The notes beneath the pieces were generated by a model that saw nothing but the letters and a program-made list of their open reading frames with translations, was not told the DNA's origin and did no database searches. This document shows, piece by piece, positions 1-13,391 of a stretch of 64,000 bases of DNA (positions are counted from its first letter, which is position 1; every line of letters begins with the position of its first letter). The stretch comes from Ooceraea biroi (Eukaryota > Arthropoda > Insecta > Hymenoptera > Formicidae), in contig NC_039511.1 in assembly GCF_003672135.1 (NCBI RefSeq), positions 13,666,464 to 13,730,463 on the forward strand, given 5' to 3'. The translations under genes and the position numbers were made by a program.

Positions 1-2242
1 TTGTTCAATGAATAAAATCGTACCTTCAAGCTTATGTCGCATAATATTCATTCTTTTTGTTGCAGTTAAGGATGCACTGCCTTGCAATCAAGAGCGTTGC
101 CTTCGATTTTGGACAGGTGTTCAATGCATAAAAAGAAAAAAATCAATGACCACCCTGGCAGCGCGTACTGAGTTCGAATGATCGGAACTCTTTCGCGTGG
201 ATCTCTTTTTCGGTCTTCGACCACCCGAAAGACCCGAAAACCGAAAGACCAAGGTAATTCAACACCATTTTATATTCATTCACCCGTACTGATACCCTAT
301 ACACCAGTACGTGTTCAAAGCCCTTTGTTCTTGTAAGAGAACATTGTTGTTCATCGAAGAAGAAGAAGAAGAACGTTTTCTCGATTACGGTATTACAAAG
401 GAGTTTCTCATATCCTTGTTAGTTTCTCATATCCTTGTTACTTCGTTTCAGGCATCAAAGAATGTGTGATTTTTTATTTGTTACCTTTTCTTTTGTTTAG
501 TTCCTTCACCTGTTAACAATCTCATCTGCTTATAATTATCATTTTTAAATATAATGGCACAGCACAATATATAGAACGACGCAGACACGGTTATGATAAA
601 AAAAAGGAAAGTTTTATATCCTCTATTTGATAATTATATTAATATCACTAATAAGAGATTTTACTAATAAAATTCAATTTTACTAAATGCGATGCATGTT
701 GCTTATAAATTTTTACCGCTAATTTATCTGACTTACGAATTCAAAATTTATTACAGAAGTTATGATGAAGTTAGAGGCGCTCCTATCATCAATCGAACGA
801 TATCTTTTATTTGCTTTCGATAGCGGTGACAGATGCAAATCAATAACGCACACTCGCGCCATGATTCCGGTATTTTCCATAACGAGAGATCGAGTTTATT
901 CTCAGCTAGATCAACAGGTTGGACTGACGCGAAGGTGCGTCCACGCTGTAGATTGGAGAAGCTAGGCGCGGGTTGGGAGGGTCGATGGTTCGTAGCAAGG
1001 GCAAGCCGGGGCAAGTTTAGTCGCAGTAGCGAAAGGGTTGCTGACTGACGTCACGATGACGTAATGCCAAAGGCTACTGCTGTTTTCTCGTCTCGTGGCC
1101 GCATCTGCCCTATGGCTGACATTGACACTCCAGGCATCGATTTGTTCTTCAACAAGGTAAGAACGTTGACGGTCATCGTGATCGTTTTAGTGACACTGTC
1201 GGTTCAATCGGAGGTCATCCGAATGATTTACCTACGAAGGGAATCGCTCTAGAATGATGACCGACCCGAACGATATTTACCAGACGTAATACGATGCTAG
1301 TTCGTAATCACCATACTTCGTCATGGGTTCGTGGAGGCTGGCTCTCTAATTAGTTTGCATTGCGGCAACTTGTGCTCGATGTGGGAAAAATTTCTAATAT
1401 TGGACACGTGATATTTCAGCTATAAAACTCTTCTACAGCTGATCGATGTTTCATGCTGTCGTATTAAAATAAAGTACATATGCAGTTAAATGTAAACTGT
1501 GGTATCATCACTACAGTGTATCGTTTATGCTTTATTATCGATCAACAGCAATATTAGATGCAATAATTGCTTTTAAATTTAAATACTTAGAATAGTTTAA
1601 GTACGTAGATAGAAAATTTGCGGATTCAAGTAGGTTTGCTCGTCTTGCGCATTCTACTGTTATTAATAGATAATCGAAGAGGTTCAAAAAATCATTTTTC
1701 GTGGCTTTCGCATGCATTCTCTGAATCGTGAATAATGCGCATGCTTATAGAATTATTGTCGTCTTGGTTCGCTGACACGTCAATATACGTATCATAGACG
1801 GCACGTAAGGGGGATACATTAATTTATTTCTTGATAACCGTTTGAATCCTTGACCTTGTGCGTCACAGCCGACCATATATATTCGGCTTATATTTCCAGT
1901 GACTCATACTTTGCATTGTCTCAGCAGTCGCGCTTGAGCGATGATATGGCCAATGTCCAAGGAAGAAAATTAAAATCTCAATTTTGGAGTATCTGCAGGA
2001 TATCTCTTGCCAAATTATTTGATCAACAATATTGCAGTCTGCTGATCTGCAGATAACACGAGAGCATGAGAGTAATTTATTAGAATCTTAATAAATTTTT
2101 TTGCTAAGGAAACATCAAACTAAACATTTTTAAGTTATGTCTATACATCTCTGGATCATATCTGGAGAACTATTTTTCGATGTTTCCTTACGTTGACTCA
2201 TATTATATTGTGAAGTCGGCATTTGTTTCATTATCTTATAAT
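1..2242. other. Intergenic, no gene seen
   Basis: AT-rich sequence with only short chance ORFs of 60-85 codons. I see no domain, no splice-bounded exon and no RNA gene. Apart from a 19-bp tandem duplication (402-439) it holds nothing I can name. Confidence 0.6.
402..439. repeat. 19-bp exact tandem duplication
   Basis: The 19-mer AGTTTCTCATATCCTTGTT occurs twice head to tail (402-420 and 421-439) without a mismatch. It is a simple recent tandem duplication with no evident function. Confidence 0.9.
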
Positions 2243-2737
2243 TAGGGCTCTGATTTTATTTTGTTTATCGAATATACGTGTAAACGTTAAACGTTTATCC
2301 GTTTACACTTATTTCCAGAAAAACGTTTACTTGTGGGTAAACGTTTAAACGTTTATTATACGATTATTATTTATACGTTTATTATACGAATTAAGGATCG
2401 AAGCTTCGAAGATGTGAAGTAGTCTTCGAAGGTCAATAACTTGAAATTATGCGGTAATCGACTACATGCAACCAATTTCAGCTTGTGTTATCCTCGTGGT
2501 GTAACGTCGTCGTCGTCGACGTGGTGCAACGTCGTCGTCGTCGACATGGTGTAACGTCAATGACAAGCCAATGACGAGCCAATGAAATTAAAAATAAGAG
2601 GTGGAGAAAAATGTTTACTTGTAGAAAAATGTTTATACGTAAGGCGCGATTATAAACAGATAAACGTTTCTAATGAACGGATATGCTAATTATACGTGTA
2701 AACGTGTTTCCGTTTAAACGTATAATAGCGAGGCCTA
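2243..2737. mobile_element. hAT-type MITE (495 bp)
   Basis: The element is flanked by a perfect 8-bp direct repeat CTTATAAT (2235-2242 and 2738-2745), as expected for hAT target-site duplication. Its ends form a short imperfect inverted repeat: TAGGGCTCTG on the left, and TAGGCCTCGC when the right end is read inward. There is no transposase ORF, so it is non-autonomous. The interior has several copies of a GTAAACGTTTAAACG-like motif near both ends and a GTCGTCGTCGTCGAC tandem pair in the middle. The class rests on duplication length and termini, not on a protein. Confidence 0.8.
2495..2568. repeat. Tandem repeat of about 27 bp inside the hAT MITE
   Basis: A unit of the form GTGGTGYAACGTCGTCGTCG plus TCGAC is present twice, followed by a third truncated copy (ATGGTGTAACGTC). 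The core is a (GTC)n run closing into the palindrome GTCGAC. It is internal to the hAT-type element. Confidence 0.7.
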
Positions 2738-2745
2738 CTTATAAT

Positions 2746-5700
2746 CCTTGTAAGAAAGATTTAAAATGTTTATTTGCGCATCGCCGCTGTTAGAGGGGGG
2801 CGCCGACCGTGCGTCCTGCGTTCTTTTCCGATATTTTTAGGACCAAGTCGAGACTCGGGATTAACGGTCGAGCCCCAGAGATCTGCGATCGACGTTGCGT
2901 CGTAGCGAAACAATACTGTTTCACCAGAATACACCGTTCTTCGGCTGGCTCGTAATAATTTAGGATGAATCAGGAGCCTTTTGCGTTAGCGAAAAGAGAC
3001 GCAAGGAATTTATCGGCGGAGGCGATTCATAGATCTCGACCATGCGAGTTAAAAGACTCGATGATCGTCTTTACGTGCACTTATTTACGTCCACCGCGAG
3101 CGAGTGCATTGTCCTACGGTCGTATCAATAACGAGGAGATAGTGCGCTTGACTTGACTTTGTAGAGCAAAAGTCCATCTGAATCATTAACCCCTATATAC
3201 TTACCGCAATATCCAGCGTTAAACGGAGTTGTTGAAAAACTTGTTATCTGTTAAAGTTAAAGAACTGGAAAATCTACCTTGACAAATCGTAATTCTGTGC
3301 TGAATAATTATAAAGTAAATACTGAATCATTTAGCAAGTATCGCGATTAGGTATTATTGATATTTCTTGTTGTAATGTATACTGAATCCGTTTAAATTTC
3401 TCTTTCCTCAATTTGCTAGGACGCTCCATATTATCTCACGTGCCTTTTTGAAATAGATTCGGCATGTTATATAAGTAATTCGACATGAAAATTGTCAAAA
3501 ATAGCTGATGCTTAATGCGTATACTTTGGAGACGCATAAACTACTGAACATCTGTTGAAAAGCAGACCATTACTTTCACTACTGCTTTCACATTAATACA
3601 TGCTAAAATGGTTATGTGTATGTGTGTGTATGTATATGTATAAATATAAGAGTAATATTATTTTGTTTGGGTAGTGTCTTTTTAAAGGCTCATTATTTAT
3701 AGACATCATCTATAGACATTATACATATTTATATATATTATACACCGAGCGAATTAATCTTTCGCTCTAAACTTGATTGTACGTAAGATCCTATAACTTC
3801 CTTAATTTCATAAATTTTAATTTTTTAATAACTGTTTTAACAACATATTCTGAACATGTTAAAGTGTAAAAAAGTTCTATTTCTTGAATCCCCTAAATCA
3901 AAAATTGAAGAGATATAAAAATCGCTGTCAGAATTTTTATATCAGGATTTATCCATTATCAGCTCATTTCTCATATTTCTAAGTGTGATTTTTTAATTCT
4001 ATTTCACTACAAAAATATTTAATTTTTGTTTCGTTTTCTCGTCGTCTCGTCCCTTAATCCGTGAAGAAAGCGACATTGGTAACCAGCATCTTACTTATTC
4101 GACAATAAAATAATTTGGCAATGGATAAGGATAGACGGTGATCAGGAGAGAGAAAGGCTAATGTAAGATATTTTTATTGGAGTCTGTAGTCTGGATGCAC
4201 GGCTGGCCGTTCACCCGATGCACTCGTTGCTTCACGCCAATCCATACGCGATTCCTGCTCTCGATTATTCTTTTCTTCTCTTTGCTCTTCGTACTTTCTT
4301 TGCGTCATACGATGCTCATGATACAAATATTCGCATAAAATAGTTAGCATTTGGAAATTGTCAATTTCAATTTCTACATTTCTCGGTCCAAATATCCCTT
4401 CGAAAAACATTTAATTATATTATTGACAAATACTTTTTCTTCTTACACTATCATAGATCGTCATGCTTTGTCAATTTGGAAGTTATTTTTAATATTTCAA
4501 TTATTCATTCAAGGAGATTTTGCAATAATGCTTTTTCTCCAATAATTCAATCTACATGTTTGTACATAATAATTGTTTTTCACATTTAAAAAAAGACTTG
4601 ATTGAGTGTTATATATTTCACATGGTCCGTCCAAGGGAATCTCTATGCCTTCGTTCGCACGACCCTGAAATTAAACAAGATTGGCCGCGTGGGTGAGGCT
4701 GTCCCGTTGGAGGGGCTCTGGATACCGAGGGGGTTGTACGAGGGGTGGGGCAGGAGACGGTCAACCGTGGAATGGACGGACCGACAGACAGGGATGCACC
4801 GACCTTGGGGGGATTTTTGTGTCTACCATAGTGCGTTAACCCGGGAGCTGAGAGCGAGCATAGCGTGCAACGCACCAAAGGAACGAGGGCTCCTTCAGTT
4901 CTTTGTCTTCCCTTTCTCTCCTTTTCTCGCGCGTCACGCCGCCCTTTTTTCTGTCCTGTTCATTCTTCGAGTCAAGGTTTGGCCCAACCAAGCTCGCGTT
5001 GAAAAATAGTTACCTCAACCCCTTCAGACTTGAAATTGAAATTATTGTTTAAATTTATCGCATGTACTCTGCTTTTGTTAAATAATTGGAAGCCAATTAA
5101 TTAAGATCTAATCAAAATTTATTTTTATTTATTTTTATTTATTTTTATTTAACAAATAACGGTCGTGATTGGTTCCGCTCGGCAAAGTACGAATGCTTCA
5201 AAATTAAGGTAGCTATTAAAATGTTGAATCCCTATTCGTCGAGTGATGTTCTTCTTCACTTTTTCGCAGCCTGATAAAGTGACTAATCATAATTGCTGCT
5301 TACTTTGTTCGCAAACTTGAAATAACCTAATTTGCCTGCCCCAACCAATCTCGTTTCTTCTATCGACAGGATCTTGATCCGTTCGTCGTTCCCTATCGCG
5401 TGACGTCCAATTATGAAGTGATTCGATACTTCTGGAAGACGGGAGAAGATGAGAGAAGAGAACGCTTGTTGGCTTATCTGCTCTAACCAACGAGCAATTA
5501 ATTCAATGACAATGGTCACCGAGCTTCTCATACTAATCAAGACTGACCTTTCGGTTCAATGAGAAAAAACTTTTTTGGCATGATTAAGATGCCACATTGC
5601 GATGACAGTGTAATATCTTTTTGTATGAAGTCAGAATATAAAATACAAATTTTTACATGATTTATTTAAATTATAATTCTCAACAGAAAACAATGTAAAT

Positions 5701-6336
5701 AGAATTTTTGATTTATCTTTTAAAGACTATGCTTATAATTACATAATCATTAGAATCATAAAAATTGCAAATAACAACGCAGTAACCAGTCAATTTCTTT
5801 CATGCAAAACAAAATTTAACTTGTAACAATTAAAACAAATTTTGAATAATTTATAAGCAGATATAATGATATTGTAAATCGTTGACGTGCCAGCAAAATT
5901 TTCGTACGTGCCACCTCTGCACGCGTGCCATAGGTTCGCCACCACTGCATTAGACTGAAGCTGCCCTTGTGCCTAACCGGCCTTGAGATGGCTCGATCTG
6001 CCCTACCCCAGCGATCCAGTGCTCTCATACCACATATGAATTCTTTTATGTACATAAAGGTCAAGATTCCCAAATTCAGCTATTAGATTCATCTTTATAC
6101 GAAACTCTTTCAACGAAATCGCGCGGTTTTGAAGAACGCCAGTTTATCTCTAGCAACTTACATTTAATGCTAAATAGATTTTAGCAGATTCTTCATTTGA
6201 GCTTTATGTATCGGGATTGTTTTATATATCAGAAAGTTGAGAAGAAAAAAATTGTAGCATTACATTGAATTTACATGTCAGAACATGTAACGTCTCTCAA
6301 CGTTCTTGTTCTTAGATCTAGAACAGAAGCCTCAAC
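2746..6336. other. Intergenic, no firm gene
   Basis: Mostly AT-rich sequence with GC-richer patches at about 2790-3160 and 4620-5000. Apart from the short minus-strand ORF at 4174-4410 I see nothing supportable. A tandem ATTTTT-type run lies at about 5117-5150 and a TG/TA-rich microsatellite at about 3615-3645. Confidence 0.5.
4174..4410 (-). CDS. Unrecognised small ORF, 78 aa (doubtful)
   Basis: I do not recognise this protein. It starts at ATG 4410 and ends in TAA. The translation is very hydrophilic: an N-terminal part with alternating hydrophobic and acidic residues (about residues 1-30), then a Glu/Arg/Lys-rich stretch (about 35-60) that could form a charged helix, and a Pro/Ser-containing tail. 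Its composition is more protein-like than the other short ORFs around it. There is no neighbouring exon, signal peptide or known motif. It could be a last exon of an unseen gene, a gene fragment or chance. Confidence 0.2.
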   Translation of the reverse strand: MFFEGIFGPRNVEIEIDNFQMLTILCEYLYHEHRMTQRKYEEQREEKNNREQESRMDWREATSASGERPAVHPDYRLQ

Positions 6337-6409
6337 GTTTCCGTAGTGTAGTGGTTATCACGTGTGCTTCACACGCACAAGGTCCCCGGTTCGATCCCGG
6401 GCGGAAACA
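6337..6409 (+). tRNA. tRNA-Val (anticodon CAC)
   Basis: A 73-nt cloverleaf. The acceptor stem GTTTCCG pairs with CGGAAAC and leaves discriminator A at 6409. The D-arm is TAGTGTAGTGGTTATCAC, matching an A box. The anticodon loop CTTCACACG gives anticodon CAC (Val, GTG codons). The T-arm GGTTCGATCC is a good B box. No intron is present. A T6 run at 6414-6419 is a typical RNA polymerase III terminator. It is paired with an identical convergent copy at 6480-6552. Confidence 0.96.
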
Positions 6410-6479
6410 TTCCTTTTTTCCTGGATAGGAAATTTAATATTTTACTTAAAATACGTGCAAAAAATTTAAACTACTAAGA

Positions 6480-6552
6480 TGTTTCCGCCCGGGATCGAAC
6501 CGGGGACCTTGTGCGTGTGAAGCACACGTGATAACCACTACACTACGGAAAC
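6480..6552 (-). tRNA. tRNA-Val (anticodon CAC), second copy
   Basis: Read on the minus strand, this 73-nt gene is identical to the copy at 6337-6409, including anticodon CAC and both internal promoter boxes. The 5' flank AAGCCTCAAC is also shared. The two genes converge with about 70 bp between their 3' ends, so they form an inverted duplication. A T6 run downstream (about 6460 on this strand) can serve as terminator. Confidence 0.96.
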
Positions 6553-6989
6553 GTTGAGGCTTACTGGTCCAAATCTAACAATATGACGAGAGAAACGTTC
6601 GTTTTCTCTCGTATTACATAATTTGTATATAATACGAGATACGAGATATTTGTATTATAATTTAATAATAAAACATATTACACAATTTATATTATATTTT
6701 ATAACATACTATCACGATTAAAACTAAATATTTCTAATATGATCATTAATTTGTAATAGTAACGAGAGAATTACAGATAAGCGAAGGCGGAAAAGCTTCT
6801 AAGAAAATAAAATGAAGAAATGCAATGCGAAATTCATTAGTAAATTACTCGTTGGCGCATTTGTCGTCGACATTATTTATTTTTATTTATTTTTATTTTG
6901 TTTTAAGCAGAAAATATTACATATGCTCTTTGTGTGTACATCTATCGCAACTTTATTCTATAATTGCTGTTAAGCTCCGCTATGATATT

Positions 6990-7190
6990 ATACACGAGTC
7001 ATTCAATAAGTAAAGAGACGCACAGTTGTACTGTTTTAAAACGTGTTTTAAAAAATATATTCAATCAATGTAATAAAACCTACTTTTCAACATTATCCTC
7101 TTCAACAATTGTGCACTTGCAGCGATACTGCTCCATCGCGTTAGCTTTTTTATCTCAACAGCAAAGAAATCATTATATTGATATCTGAGC
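6990..7190 (-). mobile_element. Possible mariner 3'-end relic
   Basis: On the minus strand a short open stretch ends in EEDNVEK and a stop, which resembles the C-terminal tail of mariner transposases (a G-D-Y-x-E-x-DN-type ending). The sequence beyond it contains ATTCAATAAGT-like terminal sequence (about 6998-7010). The rest of the element is missing. The similarity is short, so this is a weak call. Confidence 0.3.
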
Positions 7191-9690
7191 CAAATTTGCA
7201 CATATTTTTACATTTTCGTTGTCTTTATAAATTATAAAATAAAGAATAGACATTTTTTCATAGGTTTGTCAATTTCGTATTTATTAACTTTACCGGAGAT
7301 TTTAATTAACTGGCATACTAGTTAGTAAACTAACACTCATACAATTACACTCACATATAAAGCACTTCGACCTTTTAGCATTAGTCGACTTCGCCCTTTT
7401 CTCGTTTATAAGTTGGCGTACTTTCAATAGTCACGATTACGTGAAATTTTCAATTCCACTCTGGTTCATTTCCTGGTTACAACAACGGACGCCGCATTGC
7501 ACCATAGCATCTAGATTGTATCGTTTTATAACATTTATAGGGCATTACATTTTTTAGCTATCTGTTCAATCGCAATGGCAAGAAAGAATTTGGTTATTTA
7601 GTTAATGCTTAGTTGATTTCTATTGATCAATTGAACAAAAACAACCAGATACTAATAAAATAATATAAAAATAAAAAATTCAAACAAGATACTGTACAAA
7701 AGTCAAGAGAAAACACAATTACATGATGTTATAAATTGCACCAAAATTATAATATACCAATCAAATAATTGTACTTTTATAAATTTATTTTACTTTACTT
7801 AACTCCTCTATTTTTCGATAGCGTTCGAATAGCCGAGATGTGGATGACCCATTGACCCAACGATCCACGAGAGAAGGAGTCGTGAAACTCTCAATGATCT
7901 CTTCATCTTACTGGATTTCGACGTCAGAGATGCTCTTAAGTGTAAGTACAAAAATACTTTGGGGAAAGCGCTCTGTGCACGACTTATTCGCACGACTGCA
8001 TTACTGCATGTTTACAGCTACAAATTTCGCAAACTAAACTTGCTTCATAGACAAAATAATAATCAGAGTAATAAATTATGCACGATAGTTTTTATAAATA
8101 CAGAATAGAATTTTTATTTTTTACAACAAATATACATACAGCCCGCATTGCGATGAAAAACATGTGTCTTTAGGTTGCAAAATATTAACGTTCGATTTCT
8201 GAGAACCCAAAATACTTCGAACGATTTATTATCTTTTTTGTTATCATTGTATTATTTTGTATTATTTTTTTCTATTATTATTATTTTAGGAGAATATTTT
8301 AGCACGAATTATTTCTGAGTTTTACAGCAAACGCGCGATTCTATCAAGATGTTTCAAGGTTGCATTAAGGCTTAAATTTTGCAGAATATTGGTGTTACCT
8401 AATAGCATTTATAGCTAGGTGATTGAAAATTAATCGCGATTCGCATTTCAAAGAATTATTTATCTCAGATTAATTAATTCAAGGTTGAGCGAATCGCATA
8501 TATCAGTCGTAGTCCAAGGTTACGATATGTGAATTACAACTCTTATCAATTCTTTGCCTGACAAGGTCAAGTCTTCATTTTTTTCAACGTTATTTATTAA
8601 TCGATGTCCCGTGTACGCATGAATTTTATCGCGCTAGTTAAAAATTATACACATTTGTAAAATAGATATCAATATCGAATGTAATTGGGCGGAATAGTGT
8701 AATTAGCAAATCATAAGGCTAAACGCATTAAAATATTACTGTTACTTTTAATATTATTAATAATATATTTATTCTTCTTATTATTATTATTATAATATTA
8801 TACTAAAAAATAACTTTTTCGCTATTGAATTTTATTGCGGACAAGTTGTTTTACTGTAAACGTAAATTGTCGAATATCAGTATTTTGTTTTCGATATCTC
8901 GCTGCTTATATTATAATAAAAATAGCTTTATTATATCCATTAAAGGAGTTACGTAATTCAATTCGACCTTTCATCTTAATTTCTCATCGGCGATGATATC
9001 GCAAATGAAGCATTTAAGACCAGGAAAATTAGAATGCAAACAGGAAACGTCGAATCACGGCAAGACCGCAAAAGAGAAGACCCCCATCCCGTTGGTGGCA
9101 CATTCCTTTTTTTCGGTCAACGGACCGCGCCGATCGTTGACGTAATCGTACAGCGGCGGCGACGGCGCTGGGTCGAAGCAGGCAAAAGCGGGAGAAATAG
9201 GCGCGACCTACATATTGTTTGGGTTCGCGTTACGCAACCTGCATGTACGACGACACACGGGGAGGGCAATGACCCGGCATGTCGGCGCGGAACAGGGCGG
9301 CCACCACGTTGTGAAAGCGTGAGACGGCGGCATGCCACGTGGCCCACGTGAACGGCCGCTTTCGAGTTTCACGATGCGTACGGCACGTGGGTGAGTGATC
9401 GCGGGCACTTCCCAGCGTACGAACGATATGGTACACTGTAATTATCTCGGCGCGAACGAGCGCGGCACGTGCCAAAGGTTTCACTCAGGGGGAGGCTTAA
9501 CGCACGAGATTAGTCATGAGATCAGGCGCGATGATGCCACGCGAGCTCCTAAAACGCTTTAAACCTTGATGATCGCGGCGCGCGTTACAACGCGCGATAT
9601 ATAGACTCTCTGCAGCTAATATTAGGAAAGAGGTATATTGTTGGAAGAGAAGTTACATAAATGCATGGCGCGCGACGTTGGTTGAAACTG
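7191..9690. other. Intergenic, no gene seen
   Basis: AT-rich up to about 9000, then a CpG-rich island (about 9030-9600) where overlapping ORFs of up to 105 codons arise on both strands through lack of stops. No domain or exon structure was recognised. The island could be regulatory. Confidence 0.5.
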
Positions 9691-9691
9691 T

Positions 9692-9817
9692 TGGGTTGTG
9701 TAGTCGTCCCGTCCTTTTACTTTTTAATAACGAATATATGTTACGACTCATATTATCAAGAATTATCAAAACTTATCAAAAATACTAAAGGACGGGATAG
9801 ATATATGTTATAACCCA
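9692..9817. mobile_element. Short foldback MITE (126 bp)
   Basis: The left end begins TGGGTTGTGTAGTCGTCCCG and the right end, read inward, begins TGGGTTATAACATATATCTA and then reaches CCCGTCCTTT. The inverted ends share TGGGTTRT and CCCGTCCTTT blocks. The interior contains AACGAATATATGTTACGAC. The motifs TAACATATAT and TCCCG link it to the elements at 13392-13508 and 31218-31560. Confidence 0.6.
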
Positions 9818-12800
9818 GTGGAAGAAAGCGGGGCCATGGAAAGTCCAGCGTGAATGGTAGAATGAAAAAGATGGTAGGTGAATCAGTCTTCGGGAAGATG
9901 ACGAAGTTACATTTTTATAACGCTTGAAAGTGAAGATAAAATAAATAGCGCGTCCGATTATTTGCATGTATGGCACTACTGTATGCCGATTGTGTGTTTG
10001 ATGATAATATTTAATAAGGTTAAGCGAACATCATTCCGAGCCATTTCGTCTCTGTAGGTTCTTGCCTGTAATTATTCCGGCATTGACTTGCCACGGGTAA
10101 CCGGAGCACGTGTCAAGGACGCCGATCGGTTAGGGTTCCACGCGAGTTATTCAAGATTCTCTCGCTTCTCTAGATTCGCAACCTGTCACCACAAGTCCAA
10201 TGGAATATGCCTGAGAAATTTACGGATCTATACAGCGCAATAAATCAGTAAAAGCATCTCTTATCGACGATATTGCGCCATTTTTCTTGAATTCTGTAAA
10301 TTATTCGATTCGGACCGATGTTTTATCAGCAGATATAATGATTGTGAAAGAGTACAAAGTTTGTACAAATTAGATATTGTGTACAGAGATTAAATCCAGC
10401 ATTTATTTTATAAATGTATAATAATATTTTCAATACGTTGCAAATATAAAACTTGATTTTTTCAATAGTAAATTTATGTATTAAAATGTTTAGATAATAT
10501 AAAAATTAATTAAAGACAGTAGGATTTATCTTTATTTTTTTAATATTTTTAAAAGAAAGAGAAAGGGAGAGAAGTTGTGATTCTGTGAGACGCGAAATGT
10601 GCTGGCGAGATGCGGACAACTCTCACTGTCACGGAAATCCGCGTTATCGTTGAGACTCGATGTGAAAGTAAAGTAGATTATACCCTCTTCTCTCTTTCTC
10701 CATATACTACTATATCGTCGCCTACACCAGTTTTATAGCAACGACGATCGTAATAGTTGATAGCCCATCGGCGAAACTTTCTTTCTCATTATCGTATATC
10801 ATTCCATGAATTTTCTTAAAACTGTTTAAGTATAAATGGGAGGATTACTATTTTAAATTTGCTTATGACATTTGATTAAATATCTGCTAGCTAAAATATA
10901 TGGTTATGATTATTAACGTCATCAAGGAGAAAGATCAAATAATAACGTGTTTTTTTCATATTTAGGTATTTATGAAAGGTGTGTTTGCTTTCGCCACAAA
11001 TGGTGATCGTAAATTTGCCAAGCAGTCATCCATACCTTTTGGAAAATTATGCGCGGCGGGCGCGAAGCCAAACGAGATAATCGTGTTCACAAAACACGGT
11101 GCATCCTTTTTTTCACTTCTTTCAGTCGGACGAGTGGAGGAAGCAGCGGGTGAGAGGAGCGCAAAAATATCGCGAAAACACCTCGCGTATCCAAAGCTCA
11201 AACACAATGAAAAAGCACGCGTTTATACTCCTTGCCTTATTATTATAGTCCGATCGACCGTAAGAGCGTACTCTGAAGGGTACGCGTGGGCGAGGACCAG
11301 CGAAAATGTACGCGGCCGAGAGGGCTCGAAAGTAGTGATGGGATCGATCGAAAGCGAGGGTTTGTTTGACCGTCTACATCAGGAGCGAGCGTAATTTTCG
11401 ACAAGAAGGATCGATAAGGCGCACAATCCTTTTTTACCTTCTGATTCAGGAAGTACGAAGCCTCTCCCAAGCTATCCATTTCTCGTCTCTCACTGTGACC
11501 GATCCTAACAGTCAAGGAAAATCGCGGTAGGTTTGATTCCATCACGCGATTCGTACACGGGCGGCCGACGCGTCTACGTGCAAATGTCAATGACGTCTAA
11601 AAATAGCGGCCGACTCGGTCCAAGAAACGCTCCTCTCCAGATATACTGGAACGATCAACTTTTAATGGCCCAAAATCCTAGAACCCGAAGGCTCGAAGGG
11701 ACAAGGATCCAAGATTTCCTTATTTAACTGTATTTACCTGAGTACTTGGGCTGAACTTGAATAGCTACATAGAACGGAGACGGTGTCAAACCGCCGGACA
11801 TTAGAAACATTCAATTATTATACGAACATCGATAAAATGTGCTGGTTTATTTAAACAATTTTACATTTATCATAGAAAGAACATGTTTCGTTTCTTGCAA
11901 GCACACATACACGATTAGTACATACATTCTTGCGGTTCGCAATTCCTTAAAGAAACGCCGTCGGAAGTCAATGCGAGTCGTACGGTTCGTTTAAACAAAC
12001 GCGTCACGCGACCTTGGATCCGCTTTGATTCTTTGCATTATTAGGGCAACAAATATCGAACGACCAATTTTAATTTGCTGAATAATGCGATAACGCAATC
12101 TTGCTTCCACAAGGCAATATCTTGCCGATTTTTGTTCTATGTAATTAGCGTTAGGATTAGATGCACAAAATACTTAAATGTTATTGCTCTAAATCAATTT
12201 CAACAAAACATTTTCAATAGTAAAGATATTAAAATTCTCAATTAAAATTGAAAAAAGTCTATTTATTATCTTTGATGCATCTTGTTCTATATTCTTATTT
12301 TTCAAAAAAATTAAAGAGGAAGAATATGGATAATAATAAAATTAAATCATTTTTATCACTCACACATACGCAGGCACGCACATATAGATCTCTCATCTCT
12401 CATTTATAATCACACCATTTTATGCGCAACACCTTGATTGAAATGTTAATTTTATCGTATACTAAAATGACTAATAAGCTATAAATGCAGAGTAACTGTA
12501 AATACGTAACTAAAAGTCAACGTTTGCGAATAAACCTTGATCCCTGCAGTTTTATATGCATATAACTCTTTGGGACAAAACACTTATTCAACGTATAACA
12601 ACGAAATGTATTATTAATATAATGTATTTGTATATAAATGATTAGACTCGAATAATAATTAATTATTAAGAGAAATCTATAAACTCATTTTTAATGATCA
12701 CGCATCTTCCTGGTACCATGACATTTACGTTTATGATGCTGTTATCTTGTTTGTTTTCCGGCAAGTTAATTGTAAATGAATAGATCAGGAACCGTCAAAT

Positions 12801-13391
12801 AGTAACTAGCCATCGACGGAAGTGAAGGGGCCGAGACATGGTGGCCATGAAAAACAAAACGATGAGTGCTAGAATTTTTAAAATACTCCACGCTATTCAC
12901 GAAATATTTCAGGGTCTGTTTTCCAAGCAGAGATTTTATAGAGAAGTATTTAAAAGTAACCATTTAAAACTGTTTCTTTTTTAAATTTAAATTTAAAACA
13001 AAATTTCTTCAACACAAAATAGCATTTTATCATAGTTGGATTGTTGCTTTAATGCCTTGTACGTTCCTTTTTTGATAACTTTCATTTTTGTTATATGTTT
13101 TATGAAAACATTGGAAATGTTTATTTAAATATTTGGAATGTGTGAAATTTTGGCGAAGTGATTCCGTGGTCATGATTCATCGAATTTGTCTTATATATCG
13201 ACATTGTTGTCGCAGCCTATTTGATTCATAAATGAGACGGCTCCTTTGCTCGGGTTAGGTCGCCATAGTTTTTGGTGTCAAGGATATAAACTTTACGTGA
13301 GAATAATGTTCGCTCGTTTCTAAGAAACTTAGATTCGATCGCCTACCCAAATAGGCAAATGGTTAAATAGGTAAATAATACTCTTTATATA
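9818..13391. other. Intergenic, no gene seen
   Basis: A 140-codon plus-strand ORF at 10972-11394 and a 115-codon minus-strand ORF at 11243-11590 overlap in a GC-richer patch. Neither has a recognisable domain or splice context, so I do not call them. The remainder is AT-rich and featureless. Confidence 0.5.

Noticed and set aside
3190..3200. Possible U1 snRNA start (ATACTTACC)
   Set aside because: Only nine bases match; the downstream sequence does not follow the U1 structure.
10972..11394. 140-codon plus-strand ORF
   Set aside because: No recognisable domain, overlapped by a 115-codon antisense ORF, and no splice or promoter context. I could not support it.
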